The notes under the pieces are model-generated. The model was not told the DNA's origin. It saw nothing but the letters and a program-made list of their open reading frames with translations, and made no database searches. From Dactylis glomerata (taxonomy: Eukaryota; Streptophyta; Magnoliopsida; Poales; Poaceae), in the NCBI GenBank assembly GCA_007115705.1, contig QXEO01001023.1:1933701-1997700 (forward strand): DNA of 64,000 nucleotides, read 5' to 3'. Position 1 is the first letter of the stretch. Every line of letters begins with the position of its first letter. The translations under genes and the position numbers were made by a program. Below, in pieces: positions 50,001 to 60,481 of the stretch.

Positions 50001-51840
50001 CCGTTGTGTTATTAGGCACATGGATTCACAAGCCGTCACCAATCGCTATGACACCCTAATTTTAATAACATTATTCAAACGTGTCAAAATTGTTATTAAA
50101 GCTTTCAATGTAATGGTATAACATACCACACATTTTAGACATTCATATTAGCATTGATAATAAAAATGACATCTCACTGAGTAAACATTATAGGGACATT
50201 CACACTGAAAATGACATTAATATTATTCATCAAGATTCCCCAAATAAAATTTGGATATTAAATTACATCAAGGTTCACCAAATAATAAATGACAGTACAT
50301 GACCATGTCACATTAGAATTCTCTAAATCGAGACATTCTACTTTAGGGAATCAACATCATTTGGAGCCTTCTTCACGTTTAGTCATTGCATGTCAAAAGT
50401 CATAAACTGCAATGACATAATACTTTAGCATAATGGCTTAACATTATTAGGTTGCATAGTGCGGTGCGGAAAACCGAACCATGCGACTATCAACATTAAA
50501 AGTGGCCCTCAGCCCATTAGTGATTATCACATAATTAAGAAATGTAATAATCATGACATCAACAATAAAATCATTTGAGCACACCATTAATAAATAAATG
50601 TCATAGCAATGAATTATCATAAACTAAATGCTCAAATCAATTTTCATAACATAGTGTTATTAAAAACTTGTGATATATAACCATAATTTTCCTAAAAAAA
50701 CACATCATTTTATAACATTAAAATCCAACTTTAAAAGACATTAAGTAGAGAACATCATTAAAATTATAAAGGAATTATCATAAAATTTATGGAAAAAAAG
50801 GATCCATAAACATATTTGCATTAGAATAACATTAGATGCACAGAAAAAAGGGAAAAAAATTCTTTAAACCTAAAAATCGGCAGCCCAAAAACTTATTGGA
50901 CTGACGAAAACCTGAGCCGCAGCCCAGTCTGAGAACCAGCCCATTATGCTAATTCGGCCCGTCTTCATCCTGCGTCAATGCTGGCCGTTGGATCGAGATC
51001 GACGGCCGAGAATCTCTGCGGTTCAGGCAAAACCGCCCCCCCAGGTCAAACCCTAGCTTCATTCTCTCCCCCCCACTTCCCGTTCTTTTCGCTCCCGAGA
51101 GATAGCGATGACGGCGCGACCCGACGGCGCTGCGACAGCGACACGACGGCGAGGCGGCGGCCCCCTTCCTTCGTCCCGACGCGGTGGCGGCAATCGCCGG
51201 CTTAGCGTGCTGCGGACCAGTTCCCGCGCGCTCTTCCGTCGATTTCCGCTGCCGGCGTCGCGTATCGTAGGGGCGGCGAGGTGGAGGTGGTGCACACCGG
51301 CGAGGCCGGCGGCCATGAGGCGACGACAGAGGCGGGTAGCGCGACGGCCACCGGTGTGTGCGTCCGTTCCACGCGCTTCTCCGGCGGGAGTGAGCGGCGG
51401 CGCGGGATCCTCGCCCTCGCCGGAGCACAACTCCGGCGGTTCCCGAAGGGATAGGCGACGACTCGGCGGCATTAGGTACGTCCCCGAAATTCGAGCTCGT
51501 GCAAAAAGAGCGATTTGGATTTCATGCGAAATTGGGGATTTTTCTAGGGTTACGGTTCATGCATAATTTTGGATATCACTTTAATTGCCAATTCGGTTCC
51601 CTCCTTCTAATTGCTAAACATGTCAGATAAGTGCTAAGCCATACTCAATTGAACCAGCCAACACTGATTGTGAACAAAAACTATTAAAAAGAGGTCAATT
51701 AATACTTCAGACATATTTTGCAGCACTTATCCATAGCAAAAAGAATGTGACATGATCATCAGGCTAGGCCGAAAAAATAAACATGATCTCCTAAAACATA
51801 AGTAGGACTCTAAGATGACCAAACCTTGCTCTGATACCAT
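47065..51840 (-). mobile_element. Copia internal region, copy 3
   Basis: 4776 bp; a few small insertions make it 4 bp longer. One is an extra A in the gag relic near 49625 that shifts its frame. GC-rich block about 51566-50986, PBS 51828-51839. Confidence 0.9.
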
Positions 51841-52371
51841 TGTTAGACTTAATTGCATCATTAGGATAACTTGAAACATCTTCTGATCATGCATTAGAGC
51901 ACCCAACAGCGGATTAGGAGAGGCACCACTTACAAGCGATTGGGCATGGACATGATTGCCTGCTCGATGCAGGCATGGGGTAGCCCATGGCGATGGGAAG
52001 TGGCGTCGCCGGCAGGACCCTCCCTGTCGCCGGAGGTGGAGATGGTCTTCCCGTCACTCCTAGCCTCCCTAGATCGGTAGGGTGAGGGGATATCAGGGAG
52101 AAGATATTGCAGATCGTGAATCTGTTAACTCAGATCGATACCAGCTCCCCTCCCTCATATATGGCGCAGTGTGACAGGGGACCAGACCACGAGTTGGTTT
52201 TGGTGCCCCCGATCAGGGCGCATGAGTTGCGTACGAGGTACAAGTCACGTACGAGAATAAGTCATGGGCGTTGGCCCATGGACCCTCTCCTTTAACGTTA
52301 GTTTTGACTAGGCCTTTTTGCCTTTTCTTTTATTTCTTTTATCCCTGTTAAATCTAACAGGTCAACCAACA
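51841..52371 (-). repeat. Copia array LTR 4 (outer 5' LTR)
   Basis: 531 bp, ending GTCAACCAACA before the second CTACG. Private TCCCTGTCGCC and AATCTAACAG. Confidence 0.95.
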
Positions 52372-52376
52372 CTACG

Positions 52377-52512
52377 GAGCCTAGTTGACACGATGGCATC
52401 CCAGCCCGGCTTCATGCACGAGCACTTGCCCAAGGAGAAGACCCACGTCAGCCAATTCTGGCTGCCCAAGTTCAAGCTGTCCTTCCACGACAGCATCGTC
52501 TCAATTCTCAAG
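52377..52512 (+). pseudogene. Split serpin, middle part
   Basis: Continues the 35104 serpin in phase after the CTACG duplication: S-L-V-D-T-M-A-S-Q-P-G-F, then F-W-L-P-K-F-K-L-S-F and S-I-L-K, matching residues of the 55205 paralogue one for one. Ends in the AAG used as target site by the next insertion. Confidence 0.88.
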
Positions 52513-53094
52513 GGATGTGTTCGGTTCTGGAACCGGGTAGGACGGAATGGAATGGTTCCATTCCTAGGGCATGGAATGGTTCCGACCCTGTGTTCGCTTC
52601 GGAAAAATTTGAGGAATGGAACGGTTCCATCCTTGTGCTCGGTTTTGTTCGGTTTTTGGAGAATGGAACGGGGCAGAATGAGGTGGTGACGTGGCATGCC
52701 GCCACCCCCAATGCCGGCACCCTGCCACGCAGCATGCCGCCACCACCGTAGGCGGCAGGCCTAGCATGCCGCCACCCATGTTGGCGGCAGGCCTTGCCAC
52801 GTGGCGGCAAGCTTGATTAATTATTTCTAATCTTAATTAATTATTGGTAAACATGATTAATTATAGCCTAATCTTAATTACTTATTGCTAAACTTGATTA
52901 ATTAGAGGAAGCCACTGTGCCATTCCACCTCGTCTGGCCGATTTGGGCGGACGGGTGCATTCCGCATCTGCCCCGAATATTCTCTTCCTAGGAACGAGGC
53001 TATTCCATTCCATTCCGAAACCGAACACGAGAACGCCTCCGAGGAACGGAACCGTCCCATTCCATTCCATCAGATTCTACAACCGAACACACCC
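52513..53094. mobile_element. 582-bp TIR element in serpin (Harbinger-like)
   Basis: Terminal inverted repeats GG(G)ATGTGTTCGGTT...AACCGAACACACCC, extended by inverted GGAATGGAATGG/CCATTCCATTCC arms. Flanked by a 3-bp AAG duplication (52510-52512, 53095-53097); comparison with the intact paralogue confirms the junction. The centre has repeated GCATGCCGCCAC/GGCGGCAGGC motifs and four TTAATTA-containing AT units (52810-52905). Three-bp duplication and GG...CC ends suggest PIF/Harbinger, though the target is not the usual TWA. Confidence 0.8.
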
Positions 53095-53097
53095 AAG

Positions 53098-53397
53098 AAG
53101 ATGGGGCTTGAGTTAGCGTTTGGAATTCGAGCCGATCTGTCTGGCATGGTGGAGGATGACGTATCTGGATGGCCACTGGTTCTGGATGAGGTCATCCACA
53201 AGGCAGTCATCGAGGTAAACGAGGAAGGTACTGAAGCTGCAGCTGCCTCCTTCATATCTACGAAGTTTGGATGCTATCGGTCACTTCGTCCAGTGGAATT
53301 TGTAGCGGACCATCCGTTTGCATACTTTCTAGTAGAGGAGGCGACCGGGGCAGTAGTCTTTGCGGGACACGTCCTCGACCCGTCTAGAGAGAACTAG
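53098..53397 (+). pseudogene. Split serpin, 3' part with reactive-centre loop
   Basis: Final 99 codons and TAG stop. Contains the hinge G-T-E-A-A-A-A-S of the reactive-centre loop, the canonical small-residue pattern of inhibitory serpins, and the signature F-V-A-D-H-P-F-A-Y-F followed by G-A-V-V-F-A-G-H-V-L-D-P. The open frame starting at Met 53101 (98 residues) alone would not fold as a serpin. Confidence 0.88.
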
Positions 53398-55060
53398 CTA
53401 GGCCGTCTCACACTCAAGATTTTGTTTTGATTTGGATATATATCCCCAGATATATTGACATTTGCATGCTATACTTCTTTATGTCACAGATATCCCCTTT
53501 GTGCTTCTGTTTAATTTAATTTCGAAACAAGTTTGAACTGTGTGCGATGTGATAGAGATATCACGATATTTCATTAGTATAAACTGTTAGCAATAATCTT
53601 GATTACAGATTATCGTCTTGTAAGAGTCAAAGTCCTTGTATATCACGTAGTGTGGTTATTTGGGAAAGTAATAATCTTCTACGTGTAGTACATGTTGTAA
53701 CTGAGATAAGGTGCAGCTCTGTCGTGTCGAGTCCTAGTTTATTTAGAAATAATAGTTAAATGCCCATGCGTTGTCAGAGGGCTTCAATTACATTTTTGTT
53801 GCTGCACGTATATACAACATAATCCATGTGAAAAAATTGGTGACTTTAAGGATATATACACATGAAGTCAATATTTTAATGATAACACCATCCAACCGAG
53901 AAGGATATCATTACCGGATAGGCTCTTGATTTTCTATATCATTGCAATCTTAAAGTTACATACCTCTACATTTCACATTGCATTTCATGTTTGTTGTTGG
54001 TTCCTAAGTGAAATAACTTTGAGAAAAAAGGTTTACTTTTGGATTTCCATCAATTTCTATTTTTAATTATTCTCTTCATTATTTTTTGGAATAACCAGTT
54101 GTCATATAATTGAGAACTTTGATATCTACATTTTTGGTAGTTTCTCAATATTTTTCTGATAGTTTTGCTTGTACTTGTCTTATCCATATTTTGGTGTGAC
54201 TTAGTAGACACCATTCTGGTCAAAATCACTTCAAAGGGACCAAAAGGTACATAAAAAATTGTAATCACAGACATTACTCAAAAAGTTGTTTATTTTGCAA
54301 CTATAAATTTTGAGAAGCAATAATATGCACAAACCAGCGCAAGTATAAATGTCTACCCTCATCCTGCTAGGGTATGGGAAGACGGCATGCACAATGGGTA
54401 TGATCTTTGCCTGCTATGGGTGCCTGCATGATCGGTACCTTGGTGGCTGATGGGCTCGCGTGAGGATGGGTCGACGGGCTGTGTGGCGCTACAAACTGAG
54501 GAGTTGACAAGGCGTGCGACGCTATCGAAGGCCAACCCCCTCCTTCAACGGCGCCGCCGAGCATAGGTTGGGAACGGAGGGCGTTTAGGGCGCCGAGGCA
54601 GCACATGCGATGGGGATAGCGGATGATATAGGACAGCGGTGAGGGCAGGGTGGAAGGCGGCCGAGATGAGGAGAAAATTTCAGGAATAGAGAGAGGCAGG
54701 GGAGGAGAACGCGGCGGGGAACTTGTGAGGAAGCGGAGGGGATAGGGCAGTTGCAGCTTCAAGACCCGGCTGAGCTTGGGAGTCGGTACCAGAACTGTCT
54801 TCCGTCGGCCTAGCAAACCGCCTTACCAAAGTTACCATTGCGTTCTATTGATCAGGGTCTACCCAAAGCTACCAAAAACAGCTACGACACTCTAATTTAG
54901 ACGCACCAGAGCTCACCAATTTAAGGGAGCTTGGTGCTCCTTAGAGATAGGTATAACATGAGAGGACGTTCTCCAGAATACCAGAAAACAAATGTACAAA
55001 AGGAAAGGAAAAGAAAAAAGTACCAGATAAGGAAACGGACCGACCTAAGTCTACCAATCA
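53398..55060. other. Intergenic between serpin paralogues
   Basis: Mostly AT-rich. A more GC-rich patch at 54370-54830 has a 149-codon minus-strand frame rich in P, S and L, with no recognised domain; probably non-coding. No bounded element found. Confidence 0.45.
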
Positions 55061-55065
55061 CCGTG

Positions 55066-55074
55066 CATAAATAA
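55066..55074 (+). promoter_or_regulatory. TATA-like box of intact serpin
   Basis: CATAAATAA 131 bp before the ATG at 55205; the equivalent of CATAAAAAC before the split serpin. Confidence 0.5.
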
Positions 55075-55204
55075 TCCCGGTTCTAGTTTGCGTGTATCAA
55101 AGGAAAGGGAAAAGATCAGATCAAAAAAAAAAAGGAAAGGGAAAAAAACCGATCATCGTATTTCGACGAGATTTTCTCTCTGTCTTCAGAGTTCAGAGCC
55201 AGTT

Positions 55205-56607
55205 ATGGAAGCGACGACGAACCCGACGGCGCAGGCTGACTCTGGCGGCCTGGCGGCGCTCTCTGCCGACCTCGCATGGTGTCTGGCCCAGGAGAACACG
55301 GACAGCAACCTGGTGTTCTCGCCGCTGTCCATCTACGCAGCGCTCGCGATCCTGGCCGCCGGCGCCCGGGGCGACACCCTGGACGAGATCCTCCGCGTCG
55401 TCGGCGCGCGGTCACGCGGCGAGCTCGAGGAGTTCCTCGCCCGCGTCGCGGGGGACGCACTCATCGACCAGTACGACTCCGGCGGCCCGCGCATCGTGTT
55501 CGCGTCCGGCATCTGGAGCGACCTGACGCAGCCGCTGAAACCAGCCTTCCGCGAGGCCGTCGTGGGCAAGTACAAGGCCGAGGCCAGCACCGTCGACTTC
55601 ATCAACCATCCGAAGGCAGCACGGCGCCAGATCAACGACTGGATAGCACATGCCACTGGCAATCTGATCGATTCCATCTTTTGCCGGGGATCGATCACGC
55701 GGCGCACCCGCGTCGTGCTGGGCAATGCCATATACTTCAAGGGCAAGTGGGAAAATCCCTTCAGCAAGACGTACACACGAAACGAGCTTTTCTACCGGCT
55801 GGACGGCGACACCGTTGATGTGCCCTTCATGCGGAGTTGGGATCACCAGTTCATCGCCGTACACGAGGGGTTTAAGGTGCTCAAACTGCGATACCGGATG
55901 GCACAAGCTCAAGGTAATCATCTAATCACCATACTTGTTGATCCTTTCTTGCCGGCTAGCACTATATTTTTATAACCATACTCCTCCGGACACACTATGA
56001 CACGAATGCATTCCATCATACTGACCTATTGTCCTATATATTCACAGGCTATTTGAAGGTGTCCTCTGGTGATAAAAAGCGTAAGGTGTCCTCCGATCTT
56101 TACAAGCGTACACAGTTCTGCTTGTGCGTGTTCCTCCCAGATGCCCACGACGGCCTGCCGGACCTTGTTGACATGATAGCATCCCAGCCTGGCTTCTTGC
56201 ACGGGAGCCTGCCGAAGATGATGATCCGCGTGAACAAGTTCTGGCTGCCCAAGTTTAAGCTGTCTTTTGAAAGCAGTGTCATCACCACTCTCAAGAAGCT
56301 GGGGCTTCAATTGCCGTTCGGTGCTCAAGCCGACCTATCTGACATGGTAGAGCGTGAGGAATCTAGCTTGCCATTGGTCCTGAGTGATGTCATCCACAAG
56401 GCAGTCATCGAGGTAAACGAGAAAGGCACCAAAGCTTTGGCTCACACCCTCATGTATGTAATTGAGGGGTGTTCGGCGACACCGTCGCGGCCACCTCCTG
56501 GAGTGGATTTTGTAGCTGATCATCCGTTTGCATACTTCATACTGGAAGAGGAGACTGGCGCAGTTGTCTTTGCGGGGCATGTCCTCGACCCGTCAAAAGA
56601 AAACTAG
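55205..56607 (+). CDS. Serpin-Z (serine protease inhibitor family)
   Basis: Two exons, 55205-55913 and 56048-56607, with a 134-bp GT...AG intron in phase 1, giving 422 residues (plant serpins are usually about 390-400). Has N-L-V-F-S-P-L-S-I-Y, L-D-E-I-L-R-V-V-G-A-R-S, F-R-E-A-V-V-G-K-Y-K-A-E, N-A-I-Y-F-K-G, F-W-L-P-K-F-K-L-S-F and the C-terminal signature D-F-V-A-D-H-P-F-A-Y-F. The start at 55205 (M-E-A-T-T-N-P-T) is chosen by comparison with the paralogue; an upstream in-frame ATG at 55088 would add a Lys/Arg-rich leader with no counterpart. The hinge of the reactive-centre loop is G-T-K-A-L-A-H-T: Lys at P13, Leu at P11 and His at P9 replace the small or acidic residues needed for rapid loop insertion. 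It may therefore be a weak or non-inhibitory serpin. A tandem duplicate of the gene at 35104. Confidence 0.9.
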
Positions 56608-58095
56608 GACGTCTTGAACTCGTAATTTCGTATTTTTTTCGATCTCCATGGAAGTAATAGTGATATCTATTTCGACCCGGATTTGGTGTACACAATCTAA
56701 GTATCTATTTTAAATTGAACAATGCTATTTCAAAGTTCCAAAAAATTGAAATAATTCATGCATTTATATATTACCTTGATAATCACTCGAGCAAAATTTC
56801 AAGTGGAAATATGACCATGTATGGCATACACAAAGAAGAGAAAAAATGTATTTTTTTTTTAATATTAAAAATCCAAACATTATAGTGTTACTTGGATATT
56901 TTGTAATTTTTATGCAGGTCACATACAACCGGATTTTCTCTCTCGAGAATTTGCACAAATAACTATGTCAAGATAATATACCCATCCGACATGAATCTCC
57001 CGTGTAGCAAATTTTTGTTCTTTTGTAGTATAACTGCAGAAAGGTTGTACCAAAAACAATTTCTTGCGATGCAAATCCATAAAACAGATTAGCAGTACAG
57101 TTGTAGCATTTCGGAGACATAATGTAGCAAAAAAAGAGTGCAACAAATTCAACCTGGCTTCGCCCCATGGTAATATCATCACCTGCCCATGGTAGCACCC
57201 ACCATAGCCTTTTACAGCACAGTCCGGTGCTGCTGAAAGCATTGACCATAACTTGTGGAAGCATCGCTGTCAATGGTGGGCAGCACTGTCGCCGCTAGCT
57301 ATCAGTGCCTACTATGGCCCGTTGGACCACCAGCCGAAATCGTTCGCAACATCTACTGTTGCTTGGTGCACCGCCCGATGTGCTAACAAGTTGTTTTGGC
57401 CAGCGAAATTGGCCTTGGAAAGAGGCCACTAACATGGCCATGGGAGTTCAAGGATGCAGTGGAGAAATCCCGAGATGTCCAGGAGATCGCGTTGTGGGCG
57501 GAGCGATTAGGAGGAGCGGGATCCGACAGTGAAGGTGAGGTAGAACCAGCGGCTGACGAGGTCGATGTCGTGCAGCCAAATGGTGGCACATGCTTGGGAC
57601 GAGGACCGAGTATGGGCGCCTTGGGTTCCTCTCTTGTCAGGACATGCACCCCTTGAGCTGGCATCAATGAGTGTGGGAAAAACTCATGTCGTCGCAGTCC
57701 CCCGAGTAGGAGTAGGGGTGAGATTCCAAGGGAGGAGAAGGGGTGTCGCTCCGGAGGAGGAGGAGGGCGACATGGGAGGGGGAGGGGTGTGAAGCGACAT
57801 GGCGGGTGTCCTGCATGGAGATAGTGGGGAAGACAATAACAAGTGAAAAATTATGGAACCGATGGGAGAAATGAAAGAAAATAGAATAAACTGGGGTATG
57901 TGGTGGGCCTTCCTAGGCCAGTCAGGCGGAGGATGAGACCGTTGTGGGAAATATATGCAATTTACCAAGATATTAATTCATGAAAACAGTAAACAGAATA
58001 TGACTAAAACATGGAAATCAAATTGACCATGTTTACAAGTAAATGATATGATATCTAAACCGATTGCTAGTACAAGAAACTAAAGCACAATATCG
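56608..58095. other. Intergenic, no gene recognised
   Basis: Serpin 3' flank, then AT-rich sequence to about 57130, then a moderately GC-rich stretch (57150-57830) with short overlapping frames and no known domain. Possibly an unidentified repeat, but no ends found. Confidence 0.45.
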
Positions 58096-58128
58096 ATGAA
58101 CATGAACATGAACATGAACATGAACATG
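58096..58128. repeat. Hexanucleotide microsatellite (ATGAAC)5
   Basis: Five perfect ATGAAC units and a partial sixth. Confidence 0.95.
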
Positions 58129-58147
58129 GAGACATGCAAGAACCCAT

Positions 58148-58828
58148 GTTGGCGTTGGCCTTGATGTTGGGGATGCCGTTGTTGTCTCCAATGTTGACGT
58201 AGAGGTTGCTGATGTCACGGAAGAAGTCCTCGTTGGGGAAGATGTCGTCGGTGTCCGTGATTAGGATGAAGATAGTAGTAGCTCAAAGGGCTCCCAAAAA
58301 ACCTCATCGCCTCTGTCTCGTACAAGATAGTAAGAGGCGGCATTCTGGAGGCCTACTATTCCGGCTCACGGTGCACGCTGCAAGACGGGATGGGGAAGAC
58401 CTTGAGGGCAGCGCAAAGCTCTGAAATAGAGGCTCAGTTTGGCAGTGGAGTGTATGTGTTTTGTATTTCCGGAGAGGAGCGGCCTCTCTTATTGACGAGG
58501 GTTAACTCGACAAATGTCCTAGATGAAGGACTTAGGATCGGGGAGATAGGGCGTCGGATGAACTCGAAGGTAAGGTTAGTTGAAATAGGTGTATGTCGAA
58601 AGTAAACTTTGGGTGTTGAACCTGGCTTACTTTCAATCTGGCCTACACCGTCCCCTCCTGGCCCCTATATATAGGTGGCCAGGTCTCGAGGATCGGGTAG
58701 GGTCCGATACATATTACAATATCAACATACGGTAAGAACTCGTATCTCGACTATTATTACAATTGGGCCTAGCTTAACGGGCCTCAGGGGTACTCAACTA
58801 GCGAACTCTATTAGCTATACCCTTGTCA
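58148..58828 (-). repeat. 3' LTR of Gypsy element (left edge uncertain)
   Basis: Ends at 58828 with ...CCTTGTCA, followed by a polypurine-type sequence (minus GAATCTCAGGGGCTAC). It contains a promoter-like TATATATAG on the minus strand (about 58667-58675). The left edge is a guess from a TG dinucleotide; the partner LTR is not in the window. Confidence 0.5.
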
Positions 58829-59798
58829 GTAGCCCCTGAGATTCTACCAGAATTGTAGATTCGTATTGAATCTCTAATCTTTAAATCTTTGACTTGATCA
58901 ATTCTTCGACTTCTTCATATCTTCAAATCTTCGACTTGGTCTTTCGACTTATTTCCATGATAATATTTCGCAAGGGGTTTTGATGAACAAGCCTGACAAC
59001 TCTAACGGATCAAGAGGTTAGTTAACTGCCGGAACAGATACTTGCCACGTACTTGAAATTCAATCCCCTTGGACTTGAATTTGGGATACCGGTCAAACCC
59101 ACTCTTTTGCCGCATTTAGGACTTACAAAGAATGAATCCCAGTGATTCTCAGGGTACCCAGTGCGTCCACCAGGATTTTCTTCGCGTCGTAGACACGGAT
59201 ACATACCAGTAGAGCGCATCCATGTGCGTATACCAGGCCACACAGGACGGATCCCGGGCTCTTACCTTCGTGATAAATCACGGCATTCGAGTTTTGTTGC
59301 GATAACGCAACTCGAGAATCGCATGTCGCAGTCTCATTTGACTGATGGAATATCAAAGAATTTTGAATTATATTAATTTCTCCCAAGTAGCTCCCGATGG
59401 GAGTAGTCGCTCCATATTTTGTCGACTATGTAATCGAAGTTTCATGGTTGTCGAAATGTTGAGCGACTCGTACCATGCCGATCGTAGCTTTCTTCATTCT
59501 TATTGCTGATTCTTTTATTTTCTATCGGGTGCGCGCTCAGCGCTCCCGATGGGAGTAGCCCCCGAGGCTATGGTTGGATACTTGTAGTCAATCATAGGCT
59601 CAAATTGACCTCTTCTATTCCTTCTCCTTCTTCCTGTTGTAAGCCCCCGAGTCCCAAGGCGAGGTTTCTCGTACTTTTTATGATACATTCCCCCTTTTTT
59701 TTGCTTTGTTATTATTGTCTGCTATGTGCAGAATTTTACTCCTTTGTAACTATTTTATGGGCCTTGTTTTCATGGAGGCCCGTAACTCTTTGTGTGCT
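58829..59798 (-). mobile_element. Gypsy element region between 3' LTR and antisense gene
   Basis: Non-coding on the pol strand. Contains repeated GATGGGAGTAGC/AGCCCCCGAG motifs (59390, 59545, 59640) seen in related Triticeae Gypsy elements. It probably holds upstream control sequence for the plus-strand frame that follows. Confidence 0.5.
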
Positions 59799-59806
59799 TA
59801 TAAATA
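59799..59806 (+). promoter_or_regulatory. TATA box of antisense frame
   Basis: TATAAATA 146 bp before the ATG at 59945, followed by an AAACCCTAAA-containing leader. A six-codon upstream frame (ATG CAG ATG GCT CCC GTC TGA) precedes the main start. An AATAAA signal lies 3' at 60536-60541. Confidence 0.55.
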
Positions 59807-59944
59807 AAGCGCCCTTTGGTGAGGGTAAAAACCCTAAATAGATTCTTCCTCCGCCGCATCATCTTCTTTTTTCATCTAGGGTTTCTTTTCTCCCCACTTT
59901 TCCACACGGCTGATGCAGATGGCTCCCGTCTGAACCTTGGCTCC

Positions 59945-60481
59945 ATGACGGTGCCGCGTGGTCGTGGCCGCCCTCGTGGCAGCAAGAATAAGACAGCTCC
60001 AGCTGCTGCAGGATCCTCTTCATCCGCTCCAGTGAAGCAGCGTCCCGGCCGCCCGGCCGGTAGTAAAAATAAACCAAAGGTGCCAATCGCCGCTCCAGGT
60101 CCAAGCGTACCTCGTGGTAACACTTCTTCTTCTTCTTCAACGAGGATATACTCGTTTTTCTGCATTGCCGGCGCGCAGTGCCGTGAGATTCAACGGCTGC
60201 CGCTAAAGTTCACCAAATTCATGGATGGGCGTGAGTTGCGTGAAGCAATTCTTCATGAACATTCTGGGGGAGGTACTCCCTACGAGGTGGAAGTCTGGTA
60301 TGATGGCGCTGGTGAGCAATACTTCAAGGGCGGCTGGTCGCAGTTTGGGGATGATCACGACATCCAGCGGGGTTCCTTCATGACCTTTGACTTTCACGTC
60401 GGCACGTCCAAGTTTGACGTGAAGATATACAACGGTACTCAATGCCAAAAGGAGTACGAAGCTGAAGTTCACTTCCACTAG
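59945..60481 (+). CDS. AT-hook + B3-domain protein, antisense in Gypsy element
   Basis: 178 residues, uninterrupted. Residues 5-16 hold an AT-hook (R-G-R-P core) and 33-43 a second (P-G-R-P), both followed by G-S-K-N-K. A Ser/Pro-rich linker leads to a B3-type DNA-binding domain at about 68-175: L-P-L-K-F-T-K-F, then G-G-W-S-Q-F, the D-I-Q-R-G-S-F-M-T-F-D turn and F-D-V-K-I-Y-N-G. It lies between pol and the 3' LTR of a Gypsy element, on the opposite strand. Accessory antisense frames at this position are known in some plant Tat-lineage Gypsy elements (such as Grande). The frame is clean although pol next to it carries stops. The first in-frame ATG was used; the open frame extends further 5' without an ATG. 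It could regulate the element, or be a captured host B3 gene. Confidence 0.7.
   Translation: MTVPRGRGRPRGSKNKTAPAAAGSSSSAPVKQRPGRPAGSKNKPKVPIAAPGPSVPRGNTSSSSSTRIYSFFCIAGAQCREIQRLPLKFTKFMDGRELREAILHEHSGGGTPYEVEVWYDGAGEQYFKGGWSQFGDDHDIQRGSFMTFDFHVGTSKFDVKIYNGTQCQKEYEAEVHFH

Larger units (their letters stand above)
35928..52371 (-). mobile_element. Tandem Copia array: LTR-IN-LTR-IN-LTR-IN-LTR
   Basis: 16,444 bp made of four 531-bp LTRs and three internal regions (4772, 4772 and 4776 bp), all in minus orientation, with a repeat period of 5303-5307 bp. The outer ends are TGTTAGACTT... and ...GTCAACCAACA. The 5-bp target duplication CTACG occurs once on each outer side (35923-35927, 52372-52376) and not between units, so it was one insertion event, multimerised before or after landing. 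Each internal region has an initiator-Met-type PBS (minus-strand TGGTATCAGAGC) beside its 5' LTR and a polypurine tract (minus-strand CAAGGGGGAGAA) beside its 3' LTR. The copies are near-identical, with scattered substitutions. Coding is reduced to gag and pol relics, so the element is non-autonomous. Confidence 0.95.

Noticed and set aside
35928..52371. Assembly artefact as explanation for the tandem array
   Set aside because: Each unit has its own private substitutions and small indels, so a simple collapsed or duplicated contig copy is unlikely; it still deserves a long-read check.
55088..55204. Upstream in-frame ATG adding a basic leader to the intact serpin
   Set aside because: The paralogue has no equivalent leader, and the added residues come from an A-rich 5' UTR. 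The ATG at 55205 aligns with the other copy.
57305..57800. Short overlapping frames suggesting a gene
   Set aside because: Frames on both strands are equally open, with no domain, no splice logic and no start context.
59816..59944. Extended N-terminus of the AT-hook/B3 frame
   Set aside because: The extension has no ATG and would start at a GTG inside the 5' leader, only about 10 bp after the TATA box.
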